Shown in pieces: positions 1-11,839 of a stretch of DNA of 64,000 nucleotides (its first letter is position 1; each line of letters starts with the position of its first letter). A program made the position numbers and the translations under genes. The notes under the pieces were generated by a model. It searched no databases. It was not told the DNA's origin and was given only the letters and a program-made list of their open reading frames with translations. The stretch is from Cynocephalus volans (lineage: Eukaryota; Chordata; Mammalia; Dermoptera; Cynocephalidae): assembly GCF_027409185.1 (NCBI RefSeq), contig NC_084478.1:79095624-79159623 (forward strand). The letters run 5' to 3'.

Positions 1-204
1 TAGACACAGATGTATTTTATTTGAGAAAATGATATTAGCTCACTTTTATTTTTTTTAATTAAAACAACATTTATTAAAATAGCTAAACATAGTAATATAA
101 ATGCCATATTAAATATGAAACACACAAATTTCAAAGCACCTAAATAATACCTTACTCACGAATTATAAGGACTTATAATCCTCATTATTTTCTTTTTTTT
201 AAAG

Positions 205-558
205 CAGCTTTATTGAGATATAATTCACCTACCATACTCTTCACTCATTTAAAGTGTACAATTCAGTGGTTTTTAGAATGTTCTGAGTTGTACAGCCATC
301 ACCACAATCAATTCTGTAACATTTTCATCACCTCAAAAAGAAACCCTTTAGCTATCATCCCCCAACTCCTCCATTCACTCCCCCAGCCCTAGGCAACCAC
401 CAGTCTACTTTCTATCTCAATACATGTGCCTGTTCTGGACATTTCATGGCAGTGGACTCATACACTGTGTGGTCTTTTGTGTCTGGCATCTTTCTCTTAG
501 CATAATGTTTTCAAGGTTCATCCATGTAGTAGCATGTATCAATACTTCATTCCTTTTC
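205..558 (-). mobile_element. Ancient L1 3' end, antisense
   Basis: The plus strand begins GCTTTATTGAGATATAATTC and continues with the CACCATCACCACAATC and 'GGCAACCACCAGTCTACTTT' phrases typical of reversed 3' ends of old mammalian L1 (L1M class). It stops where a second, similar element begins near 559. No ORF of note survives. Confidence 0.8.
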
Positions 559-1640
559 TTAATTGTGGTAAATATACATAAGATAAATTTTACTATTTTA
601 ACTATTTTTAAGTGTACAGTTCAGTGGCATTAAGTACATTCATAATGTTGTGCAACCATCACCACTATCCATTTCCAGAACTTTTTTTATCCTCCCAAAC
701 AGAAACTCTGTATCCACCAAACAGTAACTCTCCATGTTCCCCATACCCTCCAACCCCTGGTAACCTCTATTCTACTTTCTATTTCTGTGACTTTGCCTGT
801 TCTACGTACCTCATATAAGTGAAATCATACAATATTTGTCCTTTTGTGTCTAGCTTAATTCAGTTAGCATATTTTCAAGGTTCATTCATGTTATAGCATG
901 TATCAGTACTCCATTCCTTTTCATGGCTGAATAATATTCCATTTATGGATATACCATATTTTATCCATTAATCAGTTGATAGACACTTGGGTTGTTTCCA
1001 CTTTTGGTTATTAATAATAATGCTACTATGATTATCCATGTACAAGTTTTTTATGGAAATATGTTCTCATTTCTCTTGGGTATATATTTAGGAGTGGAAT
1101 TGCTGGACCAAATGTTAACTCTATGTTCAACCTTTTGAGGAACTGCTAGACAGTTTTCCAAAGCAGCTGCACCATTTTACAATTCCACAAGTAGTGGATA
1201 AGGGTTCCAATTTCTCTACATCCTCACCACCACTTGTTATTATCTGTCTTTTTTATTATAGCCATCAAGTGAGTGTAAAGTGGTATCTTACCATAGTTTT
1301 AATTTACATTTTTGTGATGATTAATGATGTCAAGCATCTTTTCATGTGCTTATTGGCTATTTGCATATTGTCTTTAGAGAAAAGTCTATTCAGATCCTTT
1401 GCCCACTTTTCAAGTGGGTTATTTCTTTTTTTATTATTGAGTTATTTATATGTTCTGGATACAATCTCTTATAAGATACATGATTTGCAAATATTTTCTA
1501 CCATTCTGTGGGTAGTCTTTTCGCTTTCTTGTTGGTATTATTTGTAGCACAGAAGTGTTTAATTTTGGTGAAGTCCAATTTATCTATTTTTTCTTTTGTC
1601 ACATATATTTCTCATTTTTTATTGTTTCTATTATAACTTA
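559..1640 (-). mobile_element. Second ancient L1 3' portion, antisense
   Basis: A new reversed L1M 3' end begins at about 559 (AATTGTGGTAAATATACATA). It runs through the reversed C-terminal part of ORF2 ('GGGTTGTTTCCACTTTTGG', 'GGAATTGCTGGACC', 'TTGAGGAACTGCTAGACAGT') to about 1640. The first fragment probably reflects an older copy that this one interrupted or replaced. Heavily mutated. Confidence 0.8.
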
Positions 1641-2339
1641 GAAAAGTCCAGCTTGTTTTTTACTCCCACATGATTTGATGTTCAGTCACAACTCAAGTGG
1701 CTCGGTGATTTTACTATGATTTTAAGACTCTTTGACTTCTTTGGCAATGGTAGTCTAGCTTTGCCATCTTAGTTTCTCTTATATTTGACTCCCTCTGGAA
1801 CTGGATGGTCCAAACTGTGAGACAAGGAGTCAATATTTCTTCTCTCTGATCCTTCTGTAAGGACTGTTCCTTCCTATCTTGCAGTCGGCAGAAATGGAGC
1901 AAGATTATAGTCATGTAGGTATGACATATCTGTGCCTTAACAACCTACACATGGTCTCTTCAATAATTGATTGAATTTTGCTTGCAGAGACCTACTCTAG
2001 TAACTATTCTGTAACACTTAGCTGTGATTTTAGCTGTTAGGCCCTAGCAACCTTTGCTGTTTCTGAATAGCTTAGTTACAGTATACCTCAGCAAAAGAAT
2101 TTGTCTGAGCTGATTACTATAAGATCAATTTTCTGCCAGAACAAAACTCTTACACATTTAAATCAAAAGCCTTAAATGACCTATAGGGTTCCTTTTAGCT
2201 GTGAAACTATATTAATTTTAGGCAGAGAGTTAAAATCATTTCATAAAAACTATTTAACATATCTAACTCATGTACTGTGAACTAAATAAGCCAAGTGCTA
2301 TAATAAAGACCTCAAACTATATTCTAAAAATAACTATTA

Positions 2340-2480
2340 TCTATTTCATTCCTACTATGTTCCAGGTACTGTGGTAAGCATGCTAGTCATTCCTGCACAT
2401 AAAGTAGAGGTTATTTTCATTTTACATGTTGACAAACGGACAACGACCTCAGAGATATTAAGTAAATTGAGCGGAGGTAC
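2340..2480 (-). repeat. MIR SINE relic
   Basis: The plus strand resembles the reverse complement of MIR: 'CTACTATGTTCCAGGTACTGTGGTAAGC', then a tract resembling 'CATTTTACATGTTGACAAAC', then a degraded 'AGTAAATTGAGC'. Old and diverged. Confidence 0.6.
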
Positions 2481-3334
2481 AGGTGGTAAGAAAAGATACA
2501 AACAAAAATAAGTCTTCCTTGTCTTGTTTTGCCCCTCTGGGCAAGTGTTCATTTTGCCTTTTTAATGCTTCCAGACCTGACCTTAACCTTAAAAGTATTC
2601 GTGTTGACTTTCTCTTGCCTGAGTCTTGGGCAGGCCAAGCTTTCTTTAGAGCTACTTGGCTGGAAGCTTTTTCTAGCCATAAGCATTCCGCTAGGGTTAC
2701 AGAGTATCAGCTCACTTTACTGTCTCTTGGTGGAAAAAGCTTAAAGTGAATTTTTTGAGAGAAAGTTTAGAATCTTAGTAAAGCCACAAGACATAGACCC
2801 ACCCCACCCCCAAACTGCTGTCTTGGTGGTGTCTCTCTCTCTTTACCACTAGATCCTTTTCGGTCAGTAGGATAGGACCTTAGACATTATTGCTAATGGT
2901 ATACAGTATCATTATGGTATGACTCGAAGTTTGGGCACAATTTCCCCATTTTTACACCAGAAAAACAATCTTGTACTATAGAAACAAACCTATACTATAG
3001 AATAGAAGAGAATTGACAAACAATGTTTAATTTGCATTGCAAATTTTAAGTTTTTGTTTTTTTCTTGCTTTGAGCATCTTGGGCTTCTGTCCTGGGGACT
3101 AGAGATATTAAGTAATTATAAATATCAAGATGAGATGACTATATTTCTCTTTTTCTGTTCTAAGTGAATGAATGATGGCTCTTTGTACCATAAGTGTAAC
3201 ATACATTAAGCACAGGGATTGAATTGAAGGCATGGGAGAAGCAGGTAACAGCCTTTACCTGCAAGTAGAAGAAACATTAGCTGAATAGAGACATAATTGT
3301 TAGAGGTCAGTCACATTCTCTAGACAATTTTTCC

Positions 3335-3570
3335 GACTTGTTGAGCACCAACTTTGCACCCTCACTTTATGGGCTTTATGTTGTTAGATTATCACAACAA
3401 TCCTGTGAAGTCAGTATTATTATTCTCATTTTACAAGTGAGCAAACTGTGACTCAGAAAAATTAAGTAATTTGCCCAAAGCCACACAGCTAGTTAGTGGC
3501 AGATACAGATATTGATCCAAGATCTTTTTGACTCCAAAGCTCTTTCTTTCAACTACACTGCCTCCAAATG
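3335..3570 (-). repeat. MIR SINE relic
   Basis: A well-preserved reversed MIR core: TTGAGCACCAACTTTGCACC, then CATTTTACAAGTGAGCAAAC, then TTGCCCAAAGCCACACAGCT and AGTTAGTGGCAGA. MIR is an ancient tRNA-derived SINE shared by all mammals. Confidence 0.85.
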
Positions 3571-5773
3571 ACTTAGCATGGTCAGATACTAGCTTTTTAC
3601 CTTAAAATATCCAGTGTTTATAATCAGCCTGGTGCTGGTAATGGAGCAGCATCTGAAGCATATTTGTTGATGGGGAGGGAGGGGTTAAGGACCAGAAAAT
3701 GGCCTCTAGGACAGGGGTTGTTAAGTGAAGATAAGGGCCTCTCTCCTGAAACCATGAATTTGAAATTGTATAATTTACACCAGGAATCCCAACAAGTAAA
3801 AGTCACTAGTACTTAGATTTGAGAGAGTGAGTGTGGGAAACATGTTGCTGCTGTTACTTGGACCCTACTCCCACCAGTTGTACTTTTACTTAACAGTAAC
3901 TGTGAATGTCAAAGGCACAAGGAGCCAGAGTTTTCCTGCCACTTGACATCTTTCCCCTAAGAAACACAAAGAGCTTTACAAACCCACAAAGGAGCGTCGT
4001 ATAGAAAGAGAACTTGGGCCATACCAAGAGTGATTGGTTTAACATTCCACAAATTTCCAGTGAAATTAGAAAAGCCATCTTTCACTCCTTTCTATGAACC
4101 TAGTAAATCTCCATCTCTTCAAGTTTTCCTAGACACTCTTATGCCGTGGGTTATTCCTTAAGTCATTACTACTGTCAGAAATCCTCTTAGATATCCAAAA
4201 ATCCATTTTTGAGGATGTATGCTATACTGATTTTTTTTCTTAAAAAATAAAATAGAAGGACTTCCGTTTCTGCCAAGATAAAGAAACCCCATTCCTTCTA
4301 GGTTCTAACCTCTTACAACTAAAATATCCTGGATATAACACAATAACCAAGACTCTGAAAGGTGGGCAGAAGGCAGACTGCCTCAGAACTTTAGAAACAA
4401 TGCAGTGGTGGGCTACCTGGGTTTCCTTTTTGCCTCTCATATATCCCAGGTAGGGTATTACAGAAGCCTCCAATCCATAACTGCCAACAGGCACAGACAA
4501 AAAAAGCTCTAAGAAAAGCCTGTTCACATATCTAAAAGAAAGGGGAGAAGGTTGCCTTACAGCAGAAAACTTTTTGGTAATACCTTCCCTACACTAGCCA
4601 AATGCCAATGGAAAAAAATTTTACCCTCCCAAAAACCCTACAGCTTTGATGAGACCTAGCCAGAGTTACTCTTCTACTCCACTCCTTCCCCCTACAAAAG
4701 CAGACAGCTTGCTCCTATTCCACTGCTGGGGTAGAGTTGGGAGGACTGAGTAGATAGCTGTTTTCTCTCCCCAATCCAGCAGAAGGAGATGCTCCTATTC
4801 TCCTACCAGAGTAGTGTCAGCCCCATCCAGTGGCTAGCTAGGCTGCCACACCCACCAAGCAGCAAAGAGTTAATGATTCAGTGCAAGGCAGGACTAGTTA
4901 CCACTAAACTTCATCCCCACATCTCCATGTCACTGGGGCCCAATTGTGGGGGTGGGGGAGTTGCTGAGCTTCCACTCCTACCGAGAGTCAAAAAGACTGA
5001 ACAGGGGGTGCATGTCAAGGCTAGTAAGCACTCTACTTTTCCCCCACCCCTGGTTTCCCAGGCCCAGTGGGAAGTGGAACCTCCACACCCACCTGGCAAC
5101 AATGAGACTGAAAGAGGCAAAACAAAGCAGAGATAGTCAGCACTCATATCCCCCTTGCCCTGGTGTCATCAAGGTCCAGTGGAGGACTGAGCCTCCACCC
5201 CCAGTCAGCATCAATGAGGCTTCACAAAGTGGTAAAAGATGGAACTAGCTGACACTCTATTTCTGCCCCTCCAATCTCCTGGTGTCAGCAGGGGCAGCAG
5301 GGAGCTGAGCTTACACCTCCATTCAGAGGAAACAGAAGCCAGAAGCCTTGTGGGCCACTGCCCCACTTTCACGGGGATAGTGTCAGTGGGGCCAAGTAGC
5401 TGAACTTCCACTCCATCCATCTGCAACAAGGAACTATGAGTCAGTGCCCCACTATTGCCAGGGTTATGTCAGTAGGGCACAGCAGGAAGCTCAATATACC
5501 TGGCCTTCACAGAAGATTAAATAGTATCCAGAGTATCATCATATAATATTCAAAATTTCAAGATTACAGTTGAAAATCAGTCATGAATCACAGAAGACAA
5601 TCAACAGATACCAACACCAATTATGAATCAGATTTTATCTGACAAGGATTATGAAACATCCATAATTAAAATGATCTAATAAGCAGTCACAAATTCTCTT
5701 GAAACAAAGATATACAAAATCTCAGCAAAGAAATAGAAGTTATAAAAATAAGCAAATGGAAATTATAGAACTG

Positions 5774-5859
5774 CCTGCTGATAACAAGTGTTCTGATCCC
5801 CATACCAGCCAGCCACCAAAAAAAAAAAGAAAGAAAGAAAGAAAGAAAAGAAAAGAAAA
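5774..5859 (+). mobile_element. tRNA-Ile-type SINE, 5'-truncated, with target-site duplication
   Basis: The body reads CTGATAAC...GATCCCCATACCAGCC, then a CCAGCCACC end and an A/GAAA-rich tail. It matches the 3' unit of the SINEs at 39488 and 38953. A 10-bp perfect duplication TATAGAACTG flanks it (5764-5773 and 5860-5869). It sits inside the ORF1 remnant of the ancient L1, so it is younger than that element. Confidence 0.82.
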
Positions 5860-6136
5860 TATAGAACTGGAAAATACAATAAAATTTTAAATTTTTTTAA
5901 AAACTTGGTGGAAGAGCTAAATAGTAGAGTGGAGACAACAGAAGATAGAATCAACAAACTTGAGGACAGATCAATAGAATTTACTAAGTCTGAAGAATAG
6001 AAAGAAAATAGACTCAGAAAAAAATGAACAGAGCCTTAGAGAACTTGTGGAACAAAACATCCAGCATTCATATAATCAGTGTCCAAAAGGAGAGGAGAGT
6101 GAAAGAGGTACTGAATGAGGACTTGAAAAAATAATG

Positions 6137-6516
6137 ATTGACTCAAAAAGGAATGAAATTTTGGCACATATCACAGCATGGATAAACCTTGAGGACATTA
6201 TGCTAAGTGAAATGAGCCAGTCACAAAAAGACAAGTACTGTATGATTCCACTCATATGCGGTACCTAGAATAGTCAAATTCATAGAGAGAAAATAGAATA
6301 ATGATTGCCAGGGGCTGGGGGTAAAGGTGAATGGGGAGTCATTTAATGGGTACAGAGTTCTAGTTTTACAAGATGAAAAGAGTTTAGGAGATTGGATGCA
6401 CAACAATATGAATGTACTTAACACCACTGAACGGAACACTTAAAAGTGTTTAAGATGGTAAATTTTATGTTATGTGTATCTTACCACAATTCAATTTTGT
6501 TTAATTTAAAAAAAAA
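6137..6516 (+). mobile_element. L1 3' end nested in older L1 ORF1
   Basis: The segment 'TGGATAAACCTTGAGGACAT', 'AAGTGAAATGAGCCAGTCAC', 'ATGATTGCCAGGGGCTGGGG' through to 'TGTATCTTACCACAATTC' plus poly(A) is a 5'-truncated L1 3' end. The flanks share AAATAATG (6129-6136 and 6518-6525), and the ORF1 text on either side becomes continuous when it is removed (…AAATAATG|GCTGAAAACTTCCC…). Confidence 0.8.
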
Positions 6517-7119
6517 GAAATAATGGCTGAAAACTTCCCAAATCTGGCAAAATACATAAACCTACAGATTCAAGAAGCTGTGTGAGACCTAAATATAATA
6601 AACCTAAGTAAATCCATGCCAAGACATATTATAATTAAACCTCTGAAAACTAAAGATAATGAAAAAAATCTTGAAAGCAGCCAGAGAAAAGTGATACATT
6701 ACTTATAGGAGAACACCAATCCAACTGATGACATATTTCTTGTCCAAAAGCTTACAGGCCAGAAGAAAATGGTACATTTTTCAAGTGCTTAAAGGAAACA
6801 ACTGTCAACTGCAGATTCTATATCCAGAGAATCCCTTCAGAAATTAAGAGAAAATGAAGGAATTTTTAGATGAAGAAAACTAGGAATGTTTTTTGCTAGC
6901 AAAACTACAAAAAAAGATTGTCTAAAAGAAGTTTTATAGACAGCGATAACAGAAGAAGGCTCCAAACTTCAGAAAGGAAAGAAGTACACCACAGTGGTGA
7001 AATAGAGGTAAATATAATGCACTATCCTAGTTCTCATGAGTTTCTTAAATCATTTTTGGTGGTTTAAGCAAAAATTATAACACTATCTGATGAGATGCTC
7101 AATGTATACAGAGAAATAC

Positions 7120-7638
7120 TTAATCTAACACTCCCACTCCTAAGTATATATACCCAAGAGAATTGAAACAGATATTCAAACAAATATATGAACATAAGTG
7201 TTCATATAATCATTTATAGTAGCCACAAAGTAGAAACAATCCAAATATCTATCAACTAATAAATGAATAACTGTGGTATACCATATAATTGAACATTATT
7301 CTGCAATAATACTGATATGTGCTAAAATGTGGATGAACCTTGAAAACATTATAATAAATGAAAGAAGCTGGTAACATATGTATGATTTCATCTATATGAA
7401 ATTTCCAGAATAGGCAAATCTATAGAGACAAAAAGTAGATTAGTGGTTTCTAGTGGAGTTGGAGGGAAATGAGGAGTTGTAGGGATAGGGTATGGGGTTT
7501 CTTTGGGGGATGGTCTAAAATTGATTGTGGTGATGTTTTCACAACTCTAAAAATCATCAAATTGTACACACTAGATGGACAAATTGTATGATATGTGAAT
7601 TACATCTCAATAAAGGTGTTATCAAAAAAATAATAATG
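7120..7638 (+). mobile_element. L1 3' end nested in older L1
   Basis: The text 'CCACTCCTAAGTATATATAC', 'GTGGATGAACCTTGAAAACA', 'GATTAGTGGTTTCTAGTGG' and 'ATTACATCTCAATAAAGG' plus an A-rich end is the last part of ORF2 and 3'UTR of an L1M element, in sense orientation. It is 5'-truncated. The left boundary is approximate. Confidence 0.7.
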
Positions 7639-8024
7639 GGGAGTGTATTAGTCTGTTTTCTGTTGCATGTAACAGAATACCCGAAACTGGGTAATTTATA
7701 AAAGAATGAAATTTATTTCTTACAGTTTTGGAGGCTAAGTAAAAGGTACAGGGAACACATCTGGTGAGGGCCTTCTTCTTGACGCTGTACAGAGTACCAT
7801 GGTGTGCAGGGTATCACATGGCAGCCACAGCAAGAGCTCTTTTATGTTCTGTCCTTATAAAGCCACCATGATAACCCACTAAACCATTAGCTCATTAATC
7901 CATGAATAGGTTAATTATTCATGAAGGTGGAGTCCTCATGCTTCAGTCACCTCCCAAAGGCCCCACCTTTCAAATACCATAATCAGATTTTGCACTCTCT
8001 TAACATTGTTAAAATGAGGATCAA

Positions 8025-9915
8025 GTCTTCCAGTCAAGATGGAATAGACGGTCCCCAGCATCACTTTCTCCCACAAATCAACTAATTTACAACTATTAAA
8101 AAGCAACAACAACCAAGCTGGTGCCCCTAGATCTCAGGGGAAGAGGAGGAGACCTACAGAGTGCATGAAGGCAGAAGAAGCCATGATGAGAGAAAGAAAA
8201 AACCTCTCCAAACATTTCAAGCCCTGGCCACTTCCAGGCTGGAACTGCTGAGTGCACAGAACAGGAGTCAGCAAAAGCCGCAGCTGTGCCCATTGGATGA
8301 ACTTGCATGGAGGCTGCAGGGGAGAAGAGGGCCTTGGTGGCTCCCAACCCAGCAAGACCACTAATAGGGTTCCCATGGACCCACGTAGGAGTGAGGAGCC
8401 ACACAACTGAAAAAAGGGAGCCATTCAGAGGCTGGTGAGTCATCACAAGGGACCAGTGTACAGCCCATTCCATGGGAAGTGTTTGCAGCACAAGCAGTGG
8501 GGGAGACAGGCCCACCAGAACACTGGGGCACAGCAAGAACAGCTGATCTGCCCCCCAATCAGCGTAGGACTGCTCACAGGAGACTGGTCAGGAGCATAGA
8601 ATTGCATGGGGTGCAGTTTGATGAAAAGACTCAGACCAGTGTTTCTACACACCCAGGTGCATTGAATTTCACTAAACCCAGAAGTTTCATAAAGTCAGCC
8701 ATTAAAACCTGAGCTGCATAAAAAGCCTTCCCCAGGGAATCAACAGCAAAGCAGCAATTAAGCTGTATGACAGAGTTCAAGTACTGGTCCCCACAGGAAG
8801 TTCCCTGACTTTAAAAGTAAGCAAAGGACAACAAATTAGTTCCAGCACAGAGTTTAAGTGGTGGGAATAGCAAATAATCCAACATAGAACTGAAAGAAAA
8901 AACAGAGTACCCACAACCAGAGACAAAGTTTGATATTAACTAGTAAAGGTCTCATTTCACCAAAGAACACCTATAACACCTAGAAGGACTGGAAGTCCCC
9001 TGGGCTACCAATCCAGAAGGGGGGACAACCAGGCACAGCACCAGCACCATGGTCTGACCCAGGGTCTTGAAGCATGGATCTGAGGACCAGACCCTCTGCC
9101 CACAACCAGGCACAGGGCCCACTTGGGGTCCTGAAGCATGGAGCCTAGGACCTGACCCTCCACCCACAGCCAGGCACACTGCCAGTGCCATGGGGCCACC
9201 CAGGGTCCTGAGGTATGGAGCCAGGGACCAGACCCTCCTCCCACGACCAGGCATACTGCCAGCACTATGGGGCCTGCCCTGGGTCCTGAGGTATGGAGTG
9301 GGGACCGGACTCCCTCCCACAACCAGGCACACCACCATCACCACCACCAAATCAGTAAGGAGCATGCCAAAAACACCACCTCCATGTGAGTGGCCCACCA
9401 CAGTAACCACAGCTGGCATGAAAGCAGCTAGATGCCACAACCTCCATGCAGATGGTCTGCCAGCCACTGGAGTGCACTGACACAAGGAGAGTCACCAGCA
9501 GAGATCAAAGAAAAGAAGAGGATGTCTCTCCACAAAGCTCATTACAGAGTGACAGAAGAAGCATCTGCTCTATGATAATATTGGGGGACCTGAACACACT
9601 TCTCAGCATTGGACAGATCGTCTAGGCAACAAATCAACAGAATAACCATTACTCTTTCAGAAGGAGAGAAGAAATCTAGGGTAATTAGAGGAGGAAGGGG
9701 GAGGGAGAGGGAAATGGGGAGAGACTGGACAAAGGGCATAAAGAATAAGTACGATTTGTAACAGTATATATGCTAGTAATATTGATTTGGCCAACATATG
9801 TCAACGTTGAACTCCAAAAATATGTATAATCAATTATGATTCAATAAAAATTAAAAGTTTTCAAAAATAAATGAATAAATAAAAATATTGAAAATAAATA
9901 AATAAATAACAAAAT
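8025..9915 (+). mobile_element. Internally deleted L1 inserted in the LTR
   Basis: This 1.9-kb element starts with an L1-5'UTR-like sequence (GTCAAGATGGAATAGACG). It carries a tandem-repeat block (9027-9330), then jumps to about 85 bp of ORF2 endonuclease (near 9571-9655; GGGGGACCTGAACACAC, ATCGTCTAGGCAACAAATC). It then jumps to a G-rich 3'UTR and an A-rich tail ending near 9915. A 14-bp duplication with two mismatches flanks it (AAAATGAGGATCAA at 8011-8024 and AAAATGGGGACCAA at 9916-9929). ORF1 and nearly all of ORF2 are missing, so it could not move by itself. Confidence 0.82.
9027..9330 (+). repeat. Tandem repeat of about 77 bp in the L1 5'UTR
   Basis: The phrase ACCAGGCACA recurs at about 9027, 9104, 9168, 9245 and 9321 (spacings 77, 64, 77 and 76). 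Each is followed by 'CCAGGGTCYTGARGYATGG' and then by '...GACCCTCY.CCCAC'. About four units are present. GC-rich, repetitive and free of stops in several frames, hence spurious ORFs of 137-177 codons. Confidence 0.88.
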
Positions 9916-11839
9916 AAAATGGGGACCAACTTTCCAACACATGAACTTTTGGGGGACACATTTAACCCATAGCAGGGAGTGTAAACGAACCTAAATGGAA
10001 GTAAGGTTTCTATGCTTCACTTGAAGTACTAAGTCATTTATATCAGTAGACTCTGATAAGTTATGTATGCATTATAGTATCTACAGTAACTACTAAGACA
10101 ACTATACTGAGTAAAATACTCAAAAACATGATAAATAAATAAAAATGGAATCCTTCAAAGCTGTTCAAATTACCCACAGGAAGGCAGGAAAAAGAAAACA
10201 GGAGAAACAGAGGAAATAAACAGAAAAGAAAACAAAGTGGCAGGCTTAAGCTCTAATAGATCAATGATTACATTAAATATAAATGGTCTAAATAAACCAA
10301 TTAAAAGACAAAGATTAGCAGAGTGGATTATAAAATATTACCCAACTATATGCTGTTCCAAGGAGCTCATTTCCCACACAACAAAATAAGTAGGTTGAAA
10401 GTAAGAATGGGAAAAGATATACCATATAGAAATTAATAAAAAAGAAGCAGGAGCAGTTATATGAATTTCACATAGAGTAGAATTTCAAACAAAGAAATTG
10501 GCAACAAAAGGACATAACAATCCTAAATGTGTGCATACCAAGCAACAGAGCCTCAAAATACATGAAACAAAGAAGAAATAGACAAATCCACAAATATAGT
10601 TGGGAACTTCAACAACTCACTCACAGCAACTGATGGAATTACTAGGGAGAAAATCAGCAAGGACATGGAACTGAACAACACTGTGAAACCACAGGATCTA
10701 ATTGATATATATAAAACACTACTCCCAACAACACCAGAATACACATTTTTTTTCCAAGCACCCTTAAAACATTTACCAAAATAAACTATATCCTAGGCCA
10801 TAGAACAAACCCCATCATATTTAAGAGAATTTAAATAATACATAGTATGTTCTCTTATCATAATGGAATTAAACCAGAAATCAACAGCAGAAAAACAACA
10901 GAAAACTCTACAAACATTTATAAATTAAATAACACACCTCAAAATAATTCATGTGTGTAAGAGGAAGTCTTAAATGAAGTTTTAAAAATTACATAGAACT
11001 GAATATAATGAAGATATTCCCTAAAAGGAATCTCCAAGTCCAGATGGTTTCACTGGAGAACACTACCAAATATTTTAAGAATTAACACAAGTTTTACGTG
11101 ATCTCTTCCAGAAAATAGGAGAGGAGGGAACATTTCCCAACTTATTTTATGAGTTCATTATTACCCTGATACCAAAAACAGATAAAACAGCATGAAAAAG
11201 GAAAACTAAGGAAGAAAATCTCTCATCAAATTAAATGCAAAAATTCTCAACAAAATATTATTAAATTTAATCCCATAATGTACAAAACAATTATAATCAT
11301 ATACCATGACAAAGTAGGATTTATTCCAGCCTTTATGCAAGGGTGGTTCAACATTTGGAAATCAATAAATTTAGACCCACATCTCAACAAGCTTCAGAAG
11401 AGAAATGATATGATCACATCAATTGATGCTAAAAAGGCTTTTAACAAAATCCAATACCTATTCATGATAAAAACCCTCAGCAAACTAGGAATAGAGAACT
11501 TCCTCAAATTGATAAAAGCATTTACAAATAACCTTATAGCTAACATCATTATTGTAAAATACTGAATGTTTTCCTCCTAAGACTGGAACAAGACAAGGAT
11601 ATTTGCTCTCAACATTATTATTTGACATACTACTAGAATTGCTAGCCACAGCACTAAGGCAAGAAAAAGAAAAAAAAGGCATACTGATCAGAAAGAAGTA
11701 GTAAAACTATTTCCATTTGCAGGTGATGATTGTCTCTGTATTAAACCCCAAGAAATCTGCAAAAATAAAATAATACTAGAACTAATACATGAGTTCAGCA
11801 GAGTTGATCAAATTTCTATATACATTTGTCATATTTGAA

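Larger units (their letters stand above)
1641..4234. other. EDA: Mostly unique intronic sequence with two MIR relics
   Basis: Apart from MIR relics at about 2340-2480 and 3335-3570, I see no gene, exon or recognisable repeat. ORFs are short and lack codon structure. The sequence is AT-rich with ordinary intron character. Confidence 0.5.
7644..9974 (-). mobile_element. MaLR-type solitary LTR (MLT1/MST-like), split by an L1 insertion
   Basis: The plus strand begins TGTATTAGTCTGTTTTCTGT and ends GGGGGACACATTTAACCCAT|AGCA. These are the reversed ends of MLT1/MST LTRs of the non-autonomous retrovirus-like MaLR group. The termini are TG...CA. A 5-bp duplication GGGAG flanks it (7639-7643 and 9975-9979). 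The LTR proper is 7644-8024 plus 9930-9974 (about 426 bp); the interior is a later L1. No internal gag or pol sequence is present, so it is a solitary LTR. Confidence 0.85.
4235..11815 (+). mobile_element. Ancient sense L1 (5'UTR, ORF1 and ORF2 remnants) with nested insertions
   Basis: A long old L1M-class element can be followed in order. A 5'UTR runs about 4235-5500, with repeated 'GGTGTCAGYRGGGCY... AGGGAGCTGAGC' phrases. ORF1-like sequence follows at about 5560-6900 (for example GACAGATCAATAGAATTTAC and CTTCCCAAATCTGGCAAAAT), then an inter-ORF region. ORF2 endonuclease sequence starts near 10255, and reverse-transcriptase sequence runs to the FADD-like region near 11720. It is broken by many stops. 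Nested insertions are the SINE at 5774, an L1 3' end at 6137, another at about 7120, and the LTR at 7644 that itself holds a further L1. It ends abruptly near 11815 against antisense L1. Confidence 0.75.

Noticed and set aside
8952..9485. Overlapping ORFs of 105-177 codons on both strands
   Set aside because: They are produced by the GC-rich 77-bp tandem repeat in an L1 5'UTR. The encoded repeats match no protein family I know.
7644..9974. Possible endogenous retrovirus with coding genes
   Set aside because: Only a solitary MaLR-type LTR is present. The interior is an L1, with no gag, pol or env sequence.
11278..11565. 95-codon ORF with reverse-transcriptase similarity
   Set aside because: It is a remnant of the ancient L1 ORF2, bounded by stops on both sides and not a separate gene.
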